Origin: Candidatus Poribacteria bacterium
GTDB taxonomy: Bacteria; Poribacteria; WGA-4E; PCPOR2b
DNA length: 64,000 bases
Direction: 5' to 3'
Assembly: GCA_022822005.1 (NCBI GenBank)
Contig: JAJECO010000080.1
Location: 1 to 64,000, forward strand
In this document: positions 36,249-45,198 of the stretch, piece after piece
Numbering within the stretch: the stretch's first letter is position 1
How the letters are laid out: every line of letters begins with the position of its first letter
Position numbers and translations under genes: made by a program
Notes under the pieces: generated by a model
The model's database searches: none
What the model was told of the DNA's origin: nothing
The model's input: the letters and a program-made list of their open reading frames with translations, nothing else

Positions 36249-37223
36249 CTACTCGAACGCTACCCCTAACTTAACGCTCTTTTCTGGGTGTAGATCCATC
36301 TCTTCGTAAGCCTGAGGCGATTCAGCAAACGGTATGACTGGAGAAACAATCTCCTCACAATCAAATCGTCCATCGGAGAGCCAGTCCCAACAGTGATCCG
36401 TAATCCGTCCGAAATCCCACCGCGGGTGATCACGATTCGGATCGCTGCATGCGCGTGCAAAAATGAGATTCGGGATGTCGAAATGTGCGACAGCGCCAAG
36501 GTCCAATCCACCTTTGCACTCCTTCATCCAGCCGACGACAGCAACGTTACCGCCGTACGCTAACCCGCGGATTGCGCCGTCCAACGCTTGATAGTTCGCA
36601 CTCGTCTCGATTGCTACGTCGATTCCAAGTCCTCCGGTCGCTTTCTTCAGTTCCTCTCCAACATCAACCGTTGTTGGATCAAGCGCGAGATCTATCCCGA
36701 TGTTTTCGACAACCTCGCGTCGTTTGACGATTGGATCCACAGCAGCAACAAAAGCGGCGCCCGCCATCTTAGCCATCTGTACCGTCATTTGGCCAATCGC
36801 GCCAAGTCCAAAGACCGCAACCCTATCTCCCAATCGAACCTGACCATCCCGAATGCCAGCGAGTGCAAAATGAGCCGGATCATAGCAGACTGCGTCTTTC
36901 CACGTCATTCTATCGGTCATACGCAAAGCGCGTTCGGCGTTCCATGTATGTGTCTCTCGAAGGTTCCCGTATCCAGCCACCCGATCGTCTATCGAAAAGC
37001 CTTCGACGCCGTCACCGATCTCAATAACTCGACCGACACACATATTCCCCAATCCCATGGGGAACGATGCACCGCGAAATCCATGGTAACCTGTCAATTC
37101 TGTGCCGCGTTTGGGTGCTCCGAACTCTACCTTGATACGAATCTCTCCTGCTGATAAAGGTCCCTCTTCATAATCCTGTAGCACAGGTTGCTGCACTGCT
37201 ATTGCGACTAATTCTTTTGGCAT
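36249..37223 (-). CDS. Medium-chain dehydrogenase/reductase lacking the catalytic Cys
   Basis: 324 aa from the ATG at 37223 (AAGGAGAG upstream; the longer frame has no site). GroES-like domain followed by a Rossmann fold with VAVFGLGAIGQMTVQMAKMAG. The position where zinc alcohol dehydrogenases have CGSD reads FGAPKRGTE, and no GHE is present (LGNMCVGRVIEIG instead), so it is probably a zinc-free or differently coordinated member, as seen in quinone-reductase-like and some polyol dehydrogenases. First gene of the two-gene MDR unit. Confidence 0.85.
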   Translation of the reverse strand: MPKELVAIAVQQPVLQDYEEGPLSAGEIRIKVEFGAPKRGTELTGYHGFRGASFPMGLGNMCVGRVIEIGDGVEGFSIDDRVAGYGNLRETHTWNAERALRMTDRMTWKDAVCYDPAHFALAGIRDGQVRLGDRVAVFGLGAIGQMTVQMAKMAGAAFVAAVDPIVKRREVVENIGIDLALDPTTVDVGEELKKATGGLGIDVAIETSANYQALDGAIRGLAYGGNVAVVGWMKECKGGLDLGAVAHFDIPNLIFARACSDPNRDHPRWDFGRITDHCWDWLSDGRFDCEEIVSPVIPFAESPQAYEEMDLHPEKSVKLGVAFE

Positions 37224-37322
37224 TTTCTCTCCTTCGTTTTGATCTGGCTCTGAGTGTCCTGCCGGGATTTCCGGTGGCAATTTCCGTCATTCTAACTCAA
37301 CTGCTATTTGTCAAACCCGCTT

Positions 37323-37442
37323 GGCTTGGATGGACATATCCGAGTCTTGGACTCTCCCAGATAAGATCCCCGATAAATCGGGACAGGCGGGACAGGCGGA
37401 ACGGAGCCATTTTTGTCCGTAGTGGATTTGCCAATCCACTGC
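37323..37442 (+). repeat. Bipartite hairpin repeat, copy 3 (interrupted)
   Basis: GGCTTGGATG...TATCCGAGTC (weakened stem) and GTAGTGGATT/AATCCACTGC with a TGCC loop. About 60 extra bases between the two hairpins include CCCCGATAAATCGGGA, a motif also found at 3790 and, as CCCGATTTATCGGG, at 10500. Confidence 0.7.
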
Positions 37443-37805
37443 GAGCGGTAATTGATTCAATTTAGCTTTGATTCGCTCGGTTTGCAATGTTTTCTATAGC
37501 CCGCAACTTAGGTTAATTAATGGTAAATTTGGGCTGTTTTCGGCATCAATTCTATGCCATTTATTGATTTCTAACACCTTATAGGGTAACATATGTTAAG
37601 TATAGACTCAAAAATCACCTTAATTTTTCTTTCCCCTAATCCGTCCAAACCCAGGCAGCGAGCGGGTTTGACGGGCGGGGCAAATTTTGCAAATTACCCC
37701 GACAAACCGGCTGGAAAACGTCGAAATTTTTTCAAAAGTGTTAGATTTTGTTAGATTTTGCCAGGTCATTGTGGATAACTTTTCGACTCCGATTGACGGG
37801 AATCA

Positions 37806-37901
37806 TTACGCCGAATAAGTCAATGTGCTAAACTACCACTATAGCCCCAGAGGGGCGGTATGCTTATGAGCAAACTTATGCTATTGTAACATTCGGCGTA
37901 A
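37806..37901. repeat. 96-bp element with 11-bp terminal inverted repeats
   Basis: TTACGCCGAAT (37806-37816) and ATTCGGCGTAA (37891-37901) are perfect inverted copies. The interior contains GCCCCAGAGGGGC and a CTTATG...CTTATG repeat. The size and ends resemble a tiny MITE; no target-site duplication was identified. Confidence 0.65.
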
Positions 37902-38044
37902 ATTAAATACCAGCGAATTGTGCGTAGAAGATTCGGATTTCGCTGTTGACGCCTCGCCAAGAATCTGCTAAAATCACGAATATGAGCAGCAGGCATCTGA
38001 TGATGATCTGTTCGCACTATCTGATCTCACAGACAGGAGAAACC

Positions 38045-38782
38045 ATGATAAACACGCCAGACATTGAACGCCCGCCCCAACAACTGATTGAAACCCTCTC
38101 CTCTATCAGCAGTGCTACCGCTGCTGGTGAATTGTGCCGTCTCGGTATCCGTGATCCCCAGATTCTGGGTCCAATCCCCCGTACGCCCGGCAAGTCAGTG
38201 GTCGGTCCGGCACTCACCCTACAATTTATGCCCAAACGCGAAGATATCTACGCTGTTGATGAATATAACGACCCCGAAAAACAGCTGCACCGCCATGCAC
38301 TTTATCACACCCAGCCCGGCGATATCATCGTCGTCGATGCGCGGGGTGACATGAGTAGCGGCGTTTTTGGTGAGATGATGTTGACCTTTTTCAAGGGGCG
38401 TGGGGGAATCGGTGCAGTCATAGACGGTTGTATTCGAGATTTTCCCTATGCACAAACCTTGGGATTGGGGTTATGGTTAAAAGGCACGACCCCCAACTTC
38501 CATACCCAAACTAACATCTATCCCTTTGCGGTTAATGTTCCGGTGGCGTGTGGGGACACCTTGGTTATGCCGGGCGATATCATTGTAGCTGACGATGATG
38601 GCGCGGTGGTGGTGCCGATTAAGTTGGCACCGGAGCTGTGTGAAAAAGCCACCGCCCACTCCGAATGGGAGGATTTCAGCCGCATGAAACTGGAGGAAGG
38701 CGGCCACTTGCGCAAATATTACCCGCTCAATGATGCGGCGAGGGCGGAATACGAGGAATGGCGGAAAGCTCAAGAAAAATAG
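38045..38782 (+). CDS. RraA-like protein (HMG/CHA aldolase-type fold)
   Basis: 245 aa from the ATG at 38045, with AGGAGAAACC just upstream. The core reads GDIIVVDARGDMSSGVFGEMM, then GIGAVIDGCIRDF, the Gly-x-Arg/Asp pattern that in class II pyruvate aldolases binds the divalent metal and pyruvate, and VMPGDIIVADDDGAVVVP. Either a 4-hydroxy-4-methyl-2-oxoglutarate-type aldolase, an oxaloacetate decarboxylase, or a regulator of RNase E activity; the operon with two metabolic enzymes favours an aldolase. gamma-Glutamyltranspeptidase follows after 33 bp. Confidence 0.85.
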   Translation: MINTPDIERPPQQLIETLSSISSATAAGELCRLGIRDPQILGPIPRTPGKSVVGPALTLQFMPKREDIYAVDEYNDPEKQLHRHALYHTQPGDIIVVDARGDMSSGVFGEMMLTFFKGRGGIGAVIDGCIRDFPYAQTLGLGLWLKGTTPNFHTQTNIYPFAVNVPVACGDTLVMPGDIIVADDDGAVVVPIKLAPELCEKATAHSEWEDFSRMKLEEGGHLRKYYPLNDAARAEYEEWRKAQEK

Positions 38783-38815
38783 AACGGTTAACTGCCGTTT
38801 AGAAGGAGAATAGCA

Positions 38816-40444
38816 ATGCCAGACACAGACTTTCAAGGGATAGGTTGGAACGCTGTCAGCAAGACAGGTGCTGTCGCTGCAGGCGGAGCCGGGGCGGTGG
38901 ATGCCGGGATTAAAATTCTGGAGGCGGGTGGTAACGCCGCGGACGCCGCAGCCGGAACGATTCTCGCGCTTAACGTTACGGATCATATAGCCTGTTCTAT
39001 TGGTGGTGAGGTGCCGGTTCTGATTTTTGACGCGGAGAACCAAGAGGTAAAGTCACTTTCGGGCCAAGGACGAGCCCCGTTTTCGCAAGAAGCCATCGAT
39101 TGGTATATGGAAAATGGTATCCCGCCGGGTGACATGAAAATGGCACCCGTACCCTCGGTTGTTGATCTCTGCATCACCATGCTCCAACGGTATGGAACCA
39201 AGACATTTGAGGAGATCGTAAATCCCACACTTGCTATCTTGGATGCGGGAGACGAGGACTGGCATCCCAACTTGGCGATCACATTGCGCCGAATGGTTGA
39301 GGAGGAGCAACTCACCTCTGGTGATCGTGAAACCAAGCTACAGGCTGCCACCGACCGCTTTTACGGACGGAACAAATACCGCAACGATATCGCAGATGAA
39401 CTGGAAGCGTTCTATATCAGGAAGGGTGGATTCCTGCGTAAGTCAGATCTTGCCGCGCATGCCACATTGATCGAGGAGCCTGTAAAGGTGGACTACAAAG
39501 GGTACACCGTCTACAAGTGCGGCACGTGGACACAGGGACCCTATCTCTGCCAGGCACTGCGCCTCTTGGAAGATTTTGATCTGAAGGGGATGGGACATTT
39601 CTCAGCCGATTATATTCACGTCATTACTGAAGCACTTAAACTGGCTATGGCGGATCGTGACGAATACTACGGCGATCCAGTCTTTGTCGATGTCCCTATG
39701 GATGATCTGCTCTCCGATGCGTACACCGAGATGCGTCGCCCCTTAATCGACATGGGGAAAGCCTCGCTGGAAGCCCGACCCGGTGATATAGAGAACATGA
39801 AACCGGTGAAAGAGGGCGGTGTATTCCGTCCGGGGGTTGGTGGAACGACAACATGCGTCGTCGCTGACCGCTGGGGCAACGTGGTTTCTGCCACACCCTC
39901 CGCTAACGTTCATCGAGAAGAGGGTATGGGCGGTTCAACCGGGGTCAGTTACGGCAACCGTCTGCGAAGTCTCAACACGGTTCCGGGACATCCAAACTGT
40001 ATCCAACCCGGCAAACGACCCCGCATCACCCTGACCCCGACGCTTGTCCTGAAAAACGGTAGTCCGATTCTGGCGATTAGTGTCGCCGGCGGTGACCTGC
40101 AAGACCAAGCAGCGCTGAACCTACTCCTCGACTTCATCGAGTTCGGCATGCAGCCGAAAGAGGCTGTTACCGCACCACGTTTCGCTACAGCGCACCACCA
40201 GGATTCGTTCGATCCAAATCCCAACCGTGAAGAAGCGTTCATAAAAGCGGGAGCACTGACAGTAAGTGACACGGTAGATTCCGGTGTTCAGGAGGACCTG
40301 ATCCGGCGTGGGCATCAACTTGAAGCAAGAGGCGGAGCAATTGCGACGCCTGTGATGCTTGCTATTGACCAAGATAGTGGGATGCTCTATGCTGCCGGTG
40401 ATCCGGCTGCAAATCGTCATGCAGCGGGCTTAGAAGACGAATGA
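38816..40444 (+). CDS. Gamma-glutamyltranspeptidase / Ntn-hydrolase
   Basis: 542 aa. The maturation site and nucleophile lie at GVGGTTTCVVADRWGNVVSATPSA (Thr343-345), where the precursor cleaves itself into large and small subunits. KSLSGQGRAPF and the C-terminal NPNREEAF region fit the GGT family. No signal peptide is seen, so this may be a cytosolic member acting on gamma-glutamyl amides or N-acyl compounds rather than periplasmic glutathione. Middle gene of the RraA-GGT-hydroxyacid dehydrogenase operon, with 33 and 12 bp spacing. Confidence 0.9.
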   Translation: MPDTDFQGIGWNAVSKTGAVAAGGAGAVDAGIKILEAGGNAADAAAGTILALNVTDHIACSIGGEVPVLIFDAENQEVKSLSGQGRAPFSQEAIDWYMENGIPPGDMKMAPVPSVVDLCITMLQRYGTKTFEEIVNPTLAILDAGDEDWHPNLAITLRRMVEEEQLTSGDRETKLQAATDRFYGRNKYRNDIADELEAFYIRKGGFLRKSDLAAHATLIEEPVKVDYKGYTVYKCGTWTQGPYLCQALRLLEDFDLKGMGHFSADYIHVITEALKLAMADRDEYYGDPVFVDVPMDDLLSDAYTEMRRPLIDMGKASLEARPGDIENMKPVKEGGVFRPGVGGTTTCVVADRWGNVVSATPSANVHREEGMGGSTGVSYGNRLRSLNTVPGHPNCIQPGKRPRITLTPTLVLKNGSPILAISVAGGDLQDQAALNLLLDFIEFGMQPKEAVTAPRFATAHHQDSFDPNPNREEAFIKAGALTVSDTVDSGVQEDLIRRGHQLEARGGAIATPVMLAIDQDSGMLYAAGDPAANRHAAGLEDE

Positions 40445-40456
40445 GAGGAAATAGTA

Positions 40457-41440
40457 ATGGCTGAACAATTGACTGTTCTGTTTTTGCCCCACCCGCTTGG
40501 TCCCTCAATGTTCAAACCGTCAGGGGACGACGTGATTGCCGCAGTGGGCGACCGGCACGATCTGCGTATCTTGGATTACGATCAACCTATTGCCCCACAA
40601 TTTGATGGGGTTGATGTAGTCATTGATCACGGCGGTTCAGCGGGCACACGAGAGATGGCTGATGCTGCGGAGGGGGAAGTCCGTCTCTGGCAGATACTTG
40701 GGACAGGGTTTGACCATTTCGATCTGGACTATTGGCGCTCGAAAAACCTGCCTGTAGCAAACTGTCCAGGAATCTTCAGCGCTGTGGCATTGGCTGAATG
40801 TGCTGTAATGTTCATGCTGATGCTCGCTCGTCAGTACCCGGTCACGCAAGCGAACCTGAAGGAGGGAGAGTTGTACAGACCGGTTGGGATGGAACTTGAG
40901 GGACTGAGTTTGGGCATCATCGGTTTCGGTGCGAGCGGCATCGAATTGGCACGTCGAGCTGCGCCCTTCGGCTTAAAAATGTCGGTAATCGATATCCGTG
41001 ATGTTGGCGCGGACGAGGTGCGCGAATTTGGGCTGGATTTCGTTGGAAAACCGAAGGATTTAGATGCTGTTATCGCTGCGTCCGATTTTGTCTCGCTGCA
41101 TCTGCATCTCAATGAGGAGACTCGCCACACTATTGATGCGCGTCGCCTGCGTTTGATGAAGCCGACAGCATTTCTAATCAATGTCGCGAGAGGCGCATTG
41201 GTCGATGAGGACGCGTTGATACAGGTGTTGGCGGAAGGGAAAATCGGCGGTGCCGGACTGGATGTTTTCGGTCAAGAACCGCCAGATCTGAACTCAGAAA
41301 TCTTCAATCTCCCAAATGTGATTGCGACACCCCACATCTCAGGGGCGACGGACGGCACCTCACGGAAACGGGCGGGTGCAGCGGCGGAGAACGTGGACAG
41401 GATAGCCGCGGGATTAGAACCGTTGTATCTTATTTCCTGA
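40457..41440 (+). CDS. D-isomer 2-hydroxyacid dehydrogenase
   Basis: 327 aa. The NAD-binding motif is GIIGFGASGIELARRAAPFG, which has GxGxxG spacing but Ala-Ser at the centre. The catalytic Arg is in NVARGALVDEDAL, the Glu in FGQEPPD and the His in TPHISGATDGT, as in phosphoglycerate or glyoxylate dehydrogenases. It oxidises a D-2-hydroxy acid or reduces the corresponding oxo acid. In this operon it could handle the oxo acid made by the RraA-like aldolase, which is inference. GAGAGGAAATAG precedes the ATG. Confidence 0.9.
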   Translation: MAEQLTVLFLPHPLGPSMFKPSGDDVIAAVGDRHDLRILDYDQPIAPQFDGVDVVIDHGGSAGTREMADAAEGEVRLWQILGTGFDHFDLDYWRSKNLPVANCPGIFSAVALAECAVMFMLMLARQYPVTQANLKEGELYRPVGMELEGLSLGIIGFGASGIELARRAAPFGLKMSVIDIRDVGADEVREFGLDFVGKPKDLDAVIAASDFVSLHLHLNEETRHTIDARRLRLMKPTAFLINVARGALVDEDALIQVLAEGKIGGAGLDVFGQEPPDLNSEIFNLPNVIATPHISGATDGTSRKRAGAAAENVDRIAAGLEPLYLIS

Positions 41441-41577
41441 GTAATTGTGACTTCGATCGTTATGGAGGATTCCAGTCGAAGTGACTATCCACCCCGGTAG
41501 AGAGTGTCATTCAGGGAAAATCGATTACAGAGCGTAAGGGCTGGCTGGGACGGAGGTTCTTTTGAAAAAGGTTTTGA

Positions 41578-42924
41578 ATGTTCACGAGGGATCCAGAAAA
41601 CCGTAACCTGAACAAGCAGATTCTCAACCTCGCTGTCCCCAGCATTATCAGTAATCTGTCGGTGCCGATGCTGAGTGCGGTTGACACCGCCCTGATGGGG
41701 CGCTTGGAAAATGAGCGGTACCTTGGCGCCATCGCCATCGGTGGTATCATTTTCGGCTTCGTGTATTGGGGGTTCGGATTCCTCCGAATGGGTGTTACCG
41801 GACTAACGGCGCAAGCCTATGGCGCAAAAGATACCCAAGAATGTACGTTAATCCTAAAGCAGGCGGGAATTATCGGACTGCTGATTGGTCTACTGCTCAT
41901 TGCCGTTCAACCTTTAATTGCAGCGCTCAGTTTCTATCTGATGGACGCCGGTCCTGAAGTCGAACAGCTTGCGCGCTCCTATTTTCATATCCGTATCTAT
42001 GCCGCACCAGCCACCCTAACGCTGCATGTGTTCCACGGCTGGTTTCTGGGTATGCAGAATGCCAAATACCCCATGATTCTCACCATCTTGGTGAATCTGT
42101 TGAACCTTGGATTGAATTTTTTCTTTGTTAAGGTTCTATTGATGAACTCCGATGGAGTTGCACTTGGGACTGTGATCGCACAATACCTTGGGTTGTTATG
42201 CACTGCTGGGCTGTTTGTGAAGACTTACAGACATCTTTGGGCGGGATGGAGTCTTAAGGGGGTGCTGCACCTCCCTGCCTTAAGGCGCTTTTTCAGGATA
42301 GGTGGCGACATCTTCATCCGAACACTGTCCGTGCTATTCTGCCATGCGTTTTTTACAACGAAGGCGGCCGCCTTAGGTGACGTGGCACTCGCTATTAATA
42401 CGATCCTCATGCAGTTCATCCATATCTTGGCTTACGGCGTTGACGGTTTTGCTTTTGCAGCGGAAAGCCTTGTCGGTAGATACAAAGGGGCACAGGATCT
42501 AATCAGATTAAAACGTTCCGTGTTCTTTTCGTTCTGTTGGGCGCTATTTCTTTCCGCAGGATTCAGTCTGGTTTTTGCGTTGTTGGGGACGAAATTGCTG
42601 TACCTGTTCACGGACAAAAGTGACCTGCTCGTCGGTGCCCGCCCTTACCTAATCTGGATCGCCATAGCACCACTGGTCAACTCCACAGCCTATATTTGGG
42701 ACGGGGTTTTTATTGGTGCCACCGCTTCCACCGCTATGCGAAATTCCATGCTGACTTCAACAGTGGTCTTTCTCCTGGCGTATTTCCTGTTAAAAGGGTT
42801 AGGAAACCATGGACTGTGGTTGGCGTTGACCCTGTTTTCCATTTCACGTGGTGCAACGCTAACCCTCCTTGCACCAAAACATATCTTTTCACAGAGTGTG
42901 TCACGAGCGCAGAGTTTGAGATAA
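41578..42924 (+). CDS. MATE family efflux transporter (DinF-like)
   Basis: 448 aa with about twelve membrane segments. The N-terminal half has the MATE pattern LAVPSIISNLSVPMLSAVDTALMGRL and GVTGLTAQAYGAKD, and the inner repeat has ALGDVALAINTILMQF followed by GFAFAAESLVGRYKGA, characteristic of the DinF/NorM group. It should export organic cations or drugs in exchange for Na+ or H+. AAAAAGG lies about 7 bases before the ATG. It stands 137 bp after the RraA operon and may be separate. Confidence 0.93.
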   Translation: MFTRDPENRNLNKQILNLAVPSIISNLSVPMLSAVDTALMGRLENERYLGAIAIGGIIFGFVYWGFGFLRMGVTGLTAQAYGAKDTQECTLILKQAGIIGLLIGLLLIAVQPLIAALSFYLMDAGPEVEQLARSYFHIRIYAAPATLTLHVFHGWFLGMQNAKYPMILTILVNLLNLGLNFFFVKVLLMNSDGVALGTVIAQYLGLLCTAGLFVKTYRHLWAGWSLKGVLHLPALRRFFRIGGDIFIRTLSVLFCHAFFTTKAAALGDVALAINTILMQFIHILAYGVDGFAFAAESLVGRYKGAQDLIRLKRSVFFSFCWALFLSAGFSLVFALLGTKLLYLFTDKSDLLVGARPYLIWIAIAPLVNSTAYIWDGVFIGATASTAMRNSMLTSTVVFLLAYFLLKGLGNHGLWLALTLFSISRGATLTLLAPKHIFSQSVSRAQSLR

Positions 42925-43052
42925 GATTCCATATTTGCTGCACAACATAGCCAGTTCATACACATAACTCTTTACGCATTATTTTTCTACTCAGAAAAGC
43001 CATTAGCAACTTAGGGTCTTCACAGAACATGTACATTTGGAGGAAATTCAGC

Positions 43053-43826
43053 ATGGTATTAAAAGACCGAGTCGCCATCGTTACCGGTGCCAGTTCCGGC
43101 ATCGGACGAGGAATTGCACTCGAATTCGCCCGTGAGGGTGCTAAGGTCGTCGTTGCAGATGTGCAAGAGGCTCCCAAACAGGGGAAGTACCACGAACAAG
43201 ACGTGACAACCTCAACGGTTGAAGAGATCGAGAAACTGGGCGCAGAAGGCCTATTTGTCCAAACCGATATGTCGGATGACTCGCAGGTCGAGCGACTCGT
43301 TCAGGCAGCGGTTGCACGCTTCGATGAGTTAGACATCCTTGTCAATAATGCTGGCATCCATATCCCTGGCACCAGCCAAGATATCACGATAGCCGATTGG
43401 GACAAAGTAGTGGGCGTGAATCTGCGCGGCATTTTTGTCGCAACAAAACTTGCTATCCCTCACTTGACAAAGTCACAGTATGGACGTATCATCCAAATCG
43501 CTTCCGTCCACGCCTTCGGTGGCGGTGGAGGTCCCGCCTACGCATCGGCAAAAGCTGCGCTCGTGAACATGGTGCGTGATACCGCGCTGGAAGTCGGGGG
43601 ATACGGCGTTACCTCGAACGCAATCTGTCCCGGCTATATTGAGACCGCTATCCAAGATTATTTGACGCCGGACCAGATTCAGGAGGCGAGCCAGAGAACA
43701 CCTATTCCACGATTTGGTTTGCCCCGAGACATCGGTCGCGCATCGGTCTTTCTGGCATCGGATGATGCGGAGTGGATCACCGGTGCCTCGTTGCTGGTTG
43801 ATGGAGGATATGTCGCCGGGCTCTAA
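43053..43826 (+). CDS. Short-chain dehydrogenase/reductase
   Basis: 257 aa from the ATG at 43053, which follows GGAGGAAA; an in-frame ATG at 43029 overlaps that site. Classical SDR motifs: TGASSGIG (11-18), NNAG, the catalytic Ser in IIQIASVHA and the Tyr/Lys pair in YASAKAA. The C-terminal GDIGRASVFLASDDAEWITGASLLVDGG is typical. NAD(P)-dependent interconversion of a hydroxyl and a carbonyl in a sugar or small metabolite. A TAGCAACTTAGGGT repeat end lies 50 bp upstream. Confidence 0.93.
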   Translation: MVLKDRVAIVTGASSGIGRGIALEFAREGAKVVVADVQEAPKQGKYHEQDVTTSTVEEIEKLGAEGLFVQTDMSDDSQVERLVQAAVARFDELDILVNNAGIHIPGTSQDITIADWDKVVGVNLRGIFVATKLAIPHLTKSQYGRIIQIASVHAFGGGGGPAYASAKAALVNMVRDTALEVGGYGVTSNAICPGYIETAIQDYLTPDQIQEASQRTPIPRFGLPRDIGRASVFLASDDAEWITGASLLVDGGYVAGL

Positions 43827-43953
43827 ATGGGTTAAGTATCAAATTTACGCAATAAATATCACGCTTTCTTTACACATAGGACTAACGCAGCCAACTGTGC
43901 TGAAATACAGGAACTGTGATACATTGCAAGTCATACTGAAAAAGGAGAATCTC

Positions 43954-45027
43954 ATGAGTCAAAAAACATATCGCGCTGCCGCGATCGGACATACAGGTGC
44001 TGGAAACTACGGACACGGTCTCCACATGCCGTTTAACGAGTTGGATAACATTGAGTTTGTTGCCATTGCTGACCCCGACGAAGCGGGACGGCACGAAGAG
44101 ATGGAAAAGACCGGTGTGCAACGCGGCTACGCCGATTACCGCGAAATGCTCGACAAAGAGGAATTGGACATCGTCAGTATGGGACCGCGCTGGACGACTG
44201 ACCATCTCGAAATGCTGCTTGCATGCATCAACGCCGGTTGCCACGTCTACAGCGAAAAGCCGATGACAGCAACCCTTGCCGAGGGAGACCAAGTTGTGGC
44301 AGCGGCGAAACAGAAAGGCAAAAAAGTTGCCGTCGCCCACCAAGCCGTATATTTGCCATCAATTCAGGCTGTCAAGCAGATGCTGCACGATGGGGTGATC
44401 GGAACGCTGCAAGCCATTCACGCACACGGTAAGCAGGACCGGCGCGGAGGCGGTGAAGACATGATTGTGCTTGGTACTCACCTCTTCAACATGATGCGTT
44501 TCTTCGTTGGAAATGTTGCATGGATGCAGGCGCACGTCACGGACAATGGAAAAGAGGTCACCATTGATGATGCGCGTGACGCTACCGAGCCTGTGGGGCT
44601 AATCGCTGGCGATAGTGTCAACAGCTACTTCGCTTTTGAAAGCGGCGTTTCTGGACTGTTCGATTCCTGTAAGCATGAGGAGAGCGGCGATTACTACGGG
44701 ATGGAGATTATCGGCGACGAAGGCAGGATATCGATGCGTGGCGGCGGTGGCGACAGTCTGGTCATCTACCCGCATCCGTGCTGGTCACCAGCAAATACCT
44801 CTCAGAAATGGGAAACGGTGCAAGTTGACGACACGCCTTTTTCCAGCGGCAATAACCTTGCAGTTATCGATTTAATCGATGCGATCGAAAATGACCGCAA
44901 ACCGATTTCCGCGGCGGAAGATGCTGTCGCAGCGTTGGAGATGATTCTCGGTGCGTACGAATCCCAGCTTACGGGGAAGCGGGTTCCATTTCCTATTGCA
45001 AATCGCGAGCATCCACTACAAGGATAG
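43954..45027 (+). CDS. Gfo/Idh/MocA family oxidoreductase
   Basis: 357 aa from the ATG at 43954, preceded by AAAAAGGAG; an open frame extending upstream overlaps the SDR gene and has no site. Rossmann start AAAIGHTGAGNYGHG, a variant with an aromatic loop, and the EKPM motif near residue 101. The substrate domain has GGGEDMIVLGTHLFNMM. Together with the SDR gene 127 bp upstream it suggests two-step oxidation of a sugar or cyclitol. Substrate unknown. Confidence 0.9.
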   Translation: MSQKTYRAAAIGHTGAGNYGHGLHMPFNELDNIEFVAIADPDEAGRHEEMEKTGVQRGYADYREMLDKEELDIVSMGPRWTTDHLEMLLACINAGCHVYSEKPMTATLAEGDQVVAAAKQKGKKVAVAHQAVYLPSIQAVKQMLHDGVIGTLQAIHAHGKQDRRGGGEDMIVLGTHLFNMMRFFVGNVAWMQAHVTDNGKEVTIDDARDATEPVGLIAGDSVNSYFAFESGVSGLFDSCKHEESGDYYGMEIIGDEGRISMRGGGGDSLVIYPHPCWSPANTSQKWETVQVDDTPFSSGNNLAVIDLIDAIENDRKPISAAEDAVAALEMILGAYESQLTGKRVPFPIANREHPLQG

Positions 45028-45060
45028 CTGCTATGTATTGGCACCGGACCCTGTTTGATA

Positions 45061-45089
45061 TTGACGTGCTTCTTGTTTCGTGTTAGAAT
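45061..45089 (+). promoter_or_regulatory. Sigma-70-type promoter of the NfeD/FloA operon
   Basis: TTGACG (45061-45066), a 17-base spacer and TAGAAT (45084-45089), about 100 bases before the first NfeD gene. Confidence 0.7.
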
Positions 45090-45198
45090 GAGAAGGTAAA
45101 TCTTTCTGTAGTAAAATATCATGCGACGCCAGAAAAATCAGCGCGACTTGGTAAACGATTTGAACGCTGTACCGGTTACCTCATAAGGGAGACGGTCT

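Larger units (their letters stand above)
37224..38044. other. 820-bp intergenic gap, repeat-rich
   Basis: No gene is supported. From left to right it holds bipartite hairpin copy 3 (37323-37442), GCAACTTAGGTTA (37502-37514), AT-rich DNA to about 37660, two GTTAGATTTTG runs (37740-37760), and a 96-bp element with perfect 11-bp inverted ends (37806-37901). The divergent promoters for the MDR unit and the RraA operon should lie here, but no strong pair was seen. Confidence 0.6.

Noticed and set aside
36588-37154. 188-codon plus-strand frame
   Set aside because: It is the shadow of the MDR gene on the minus strand, which has a Rossmann motif and a good start.
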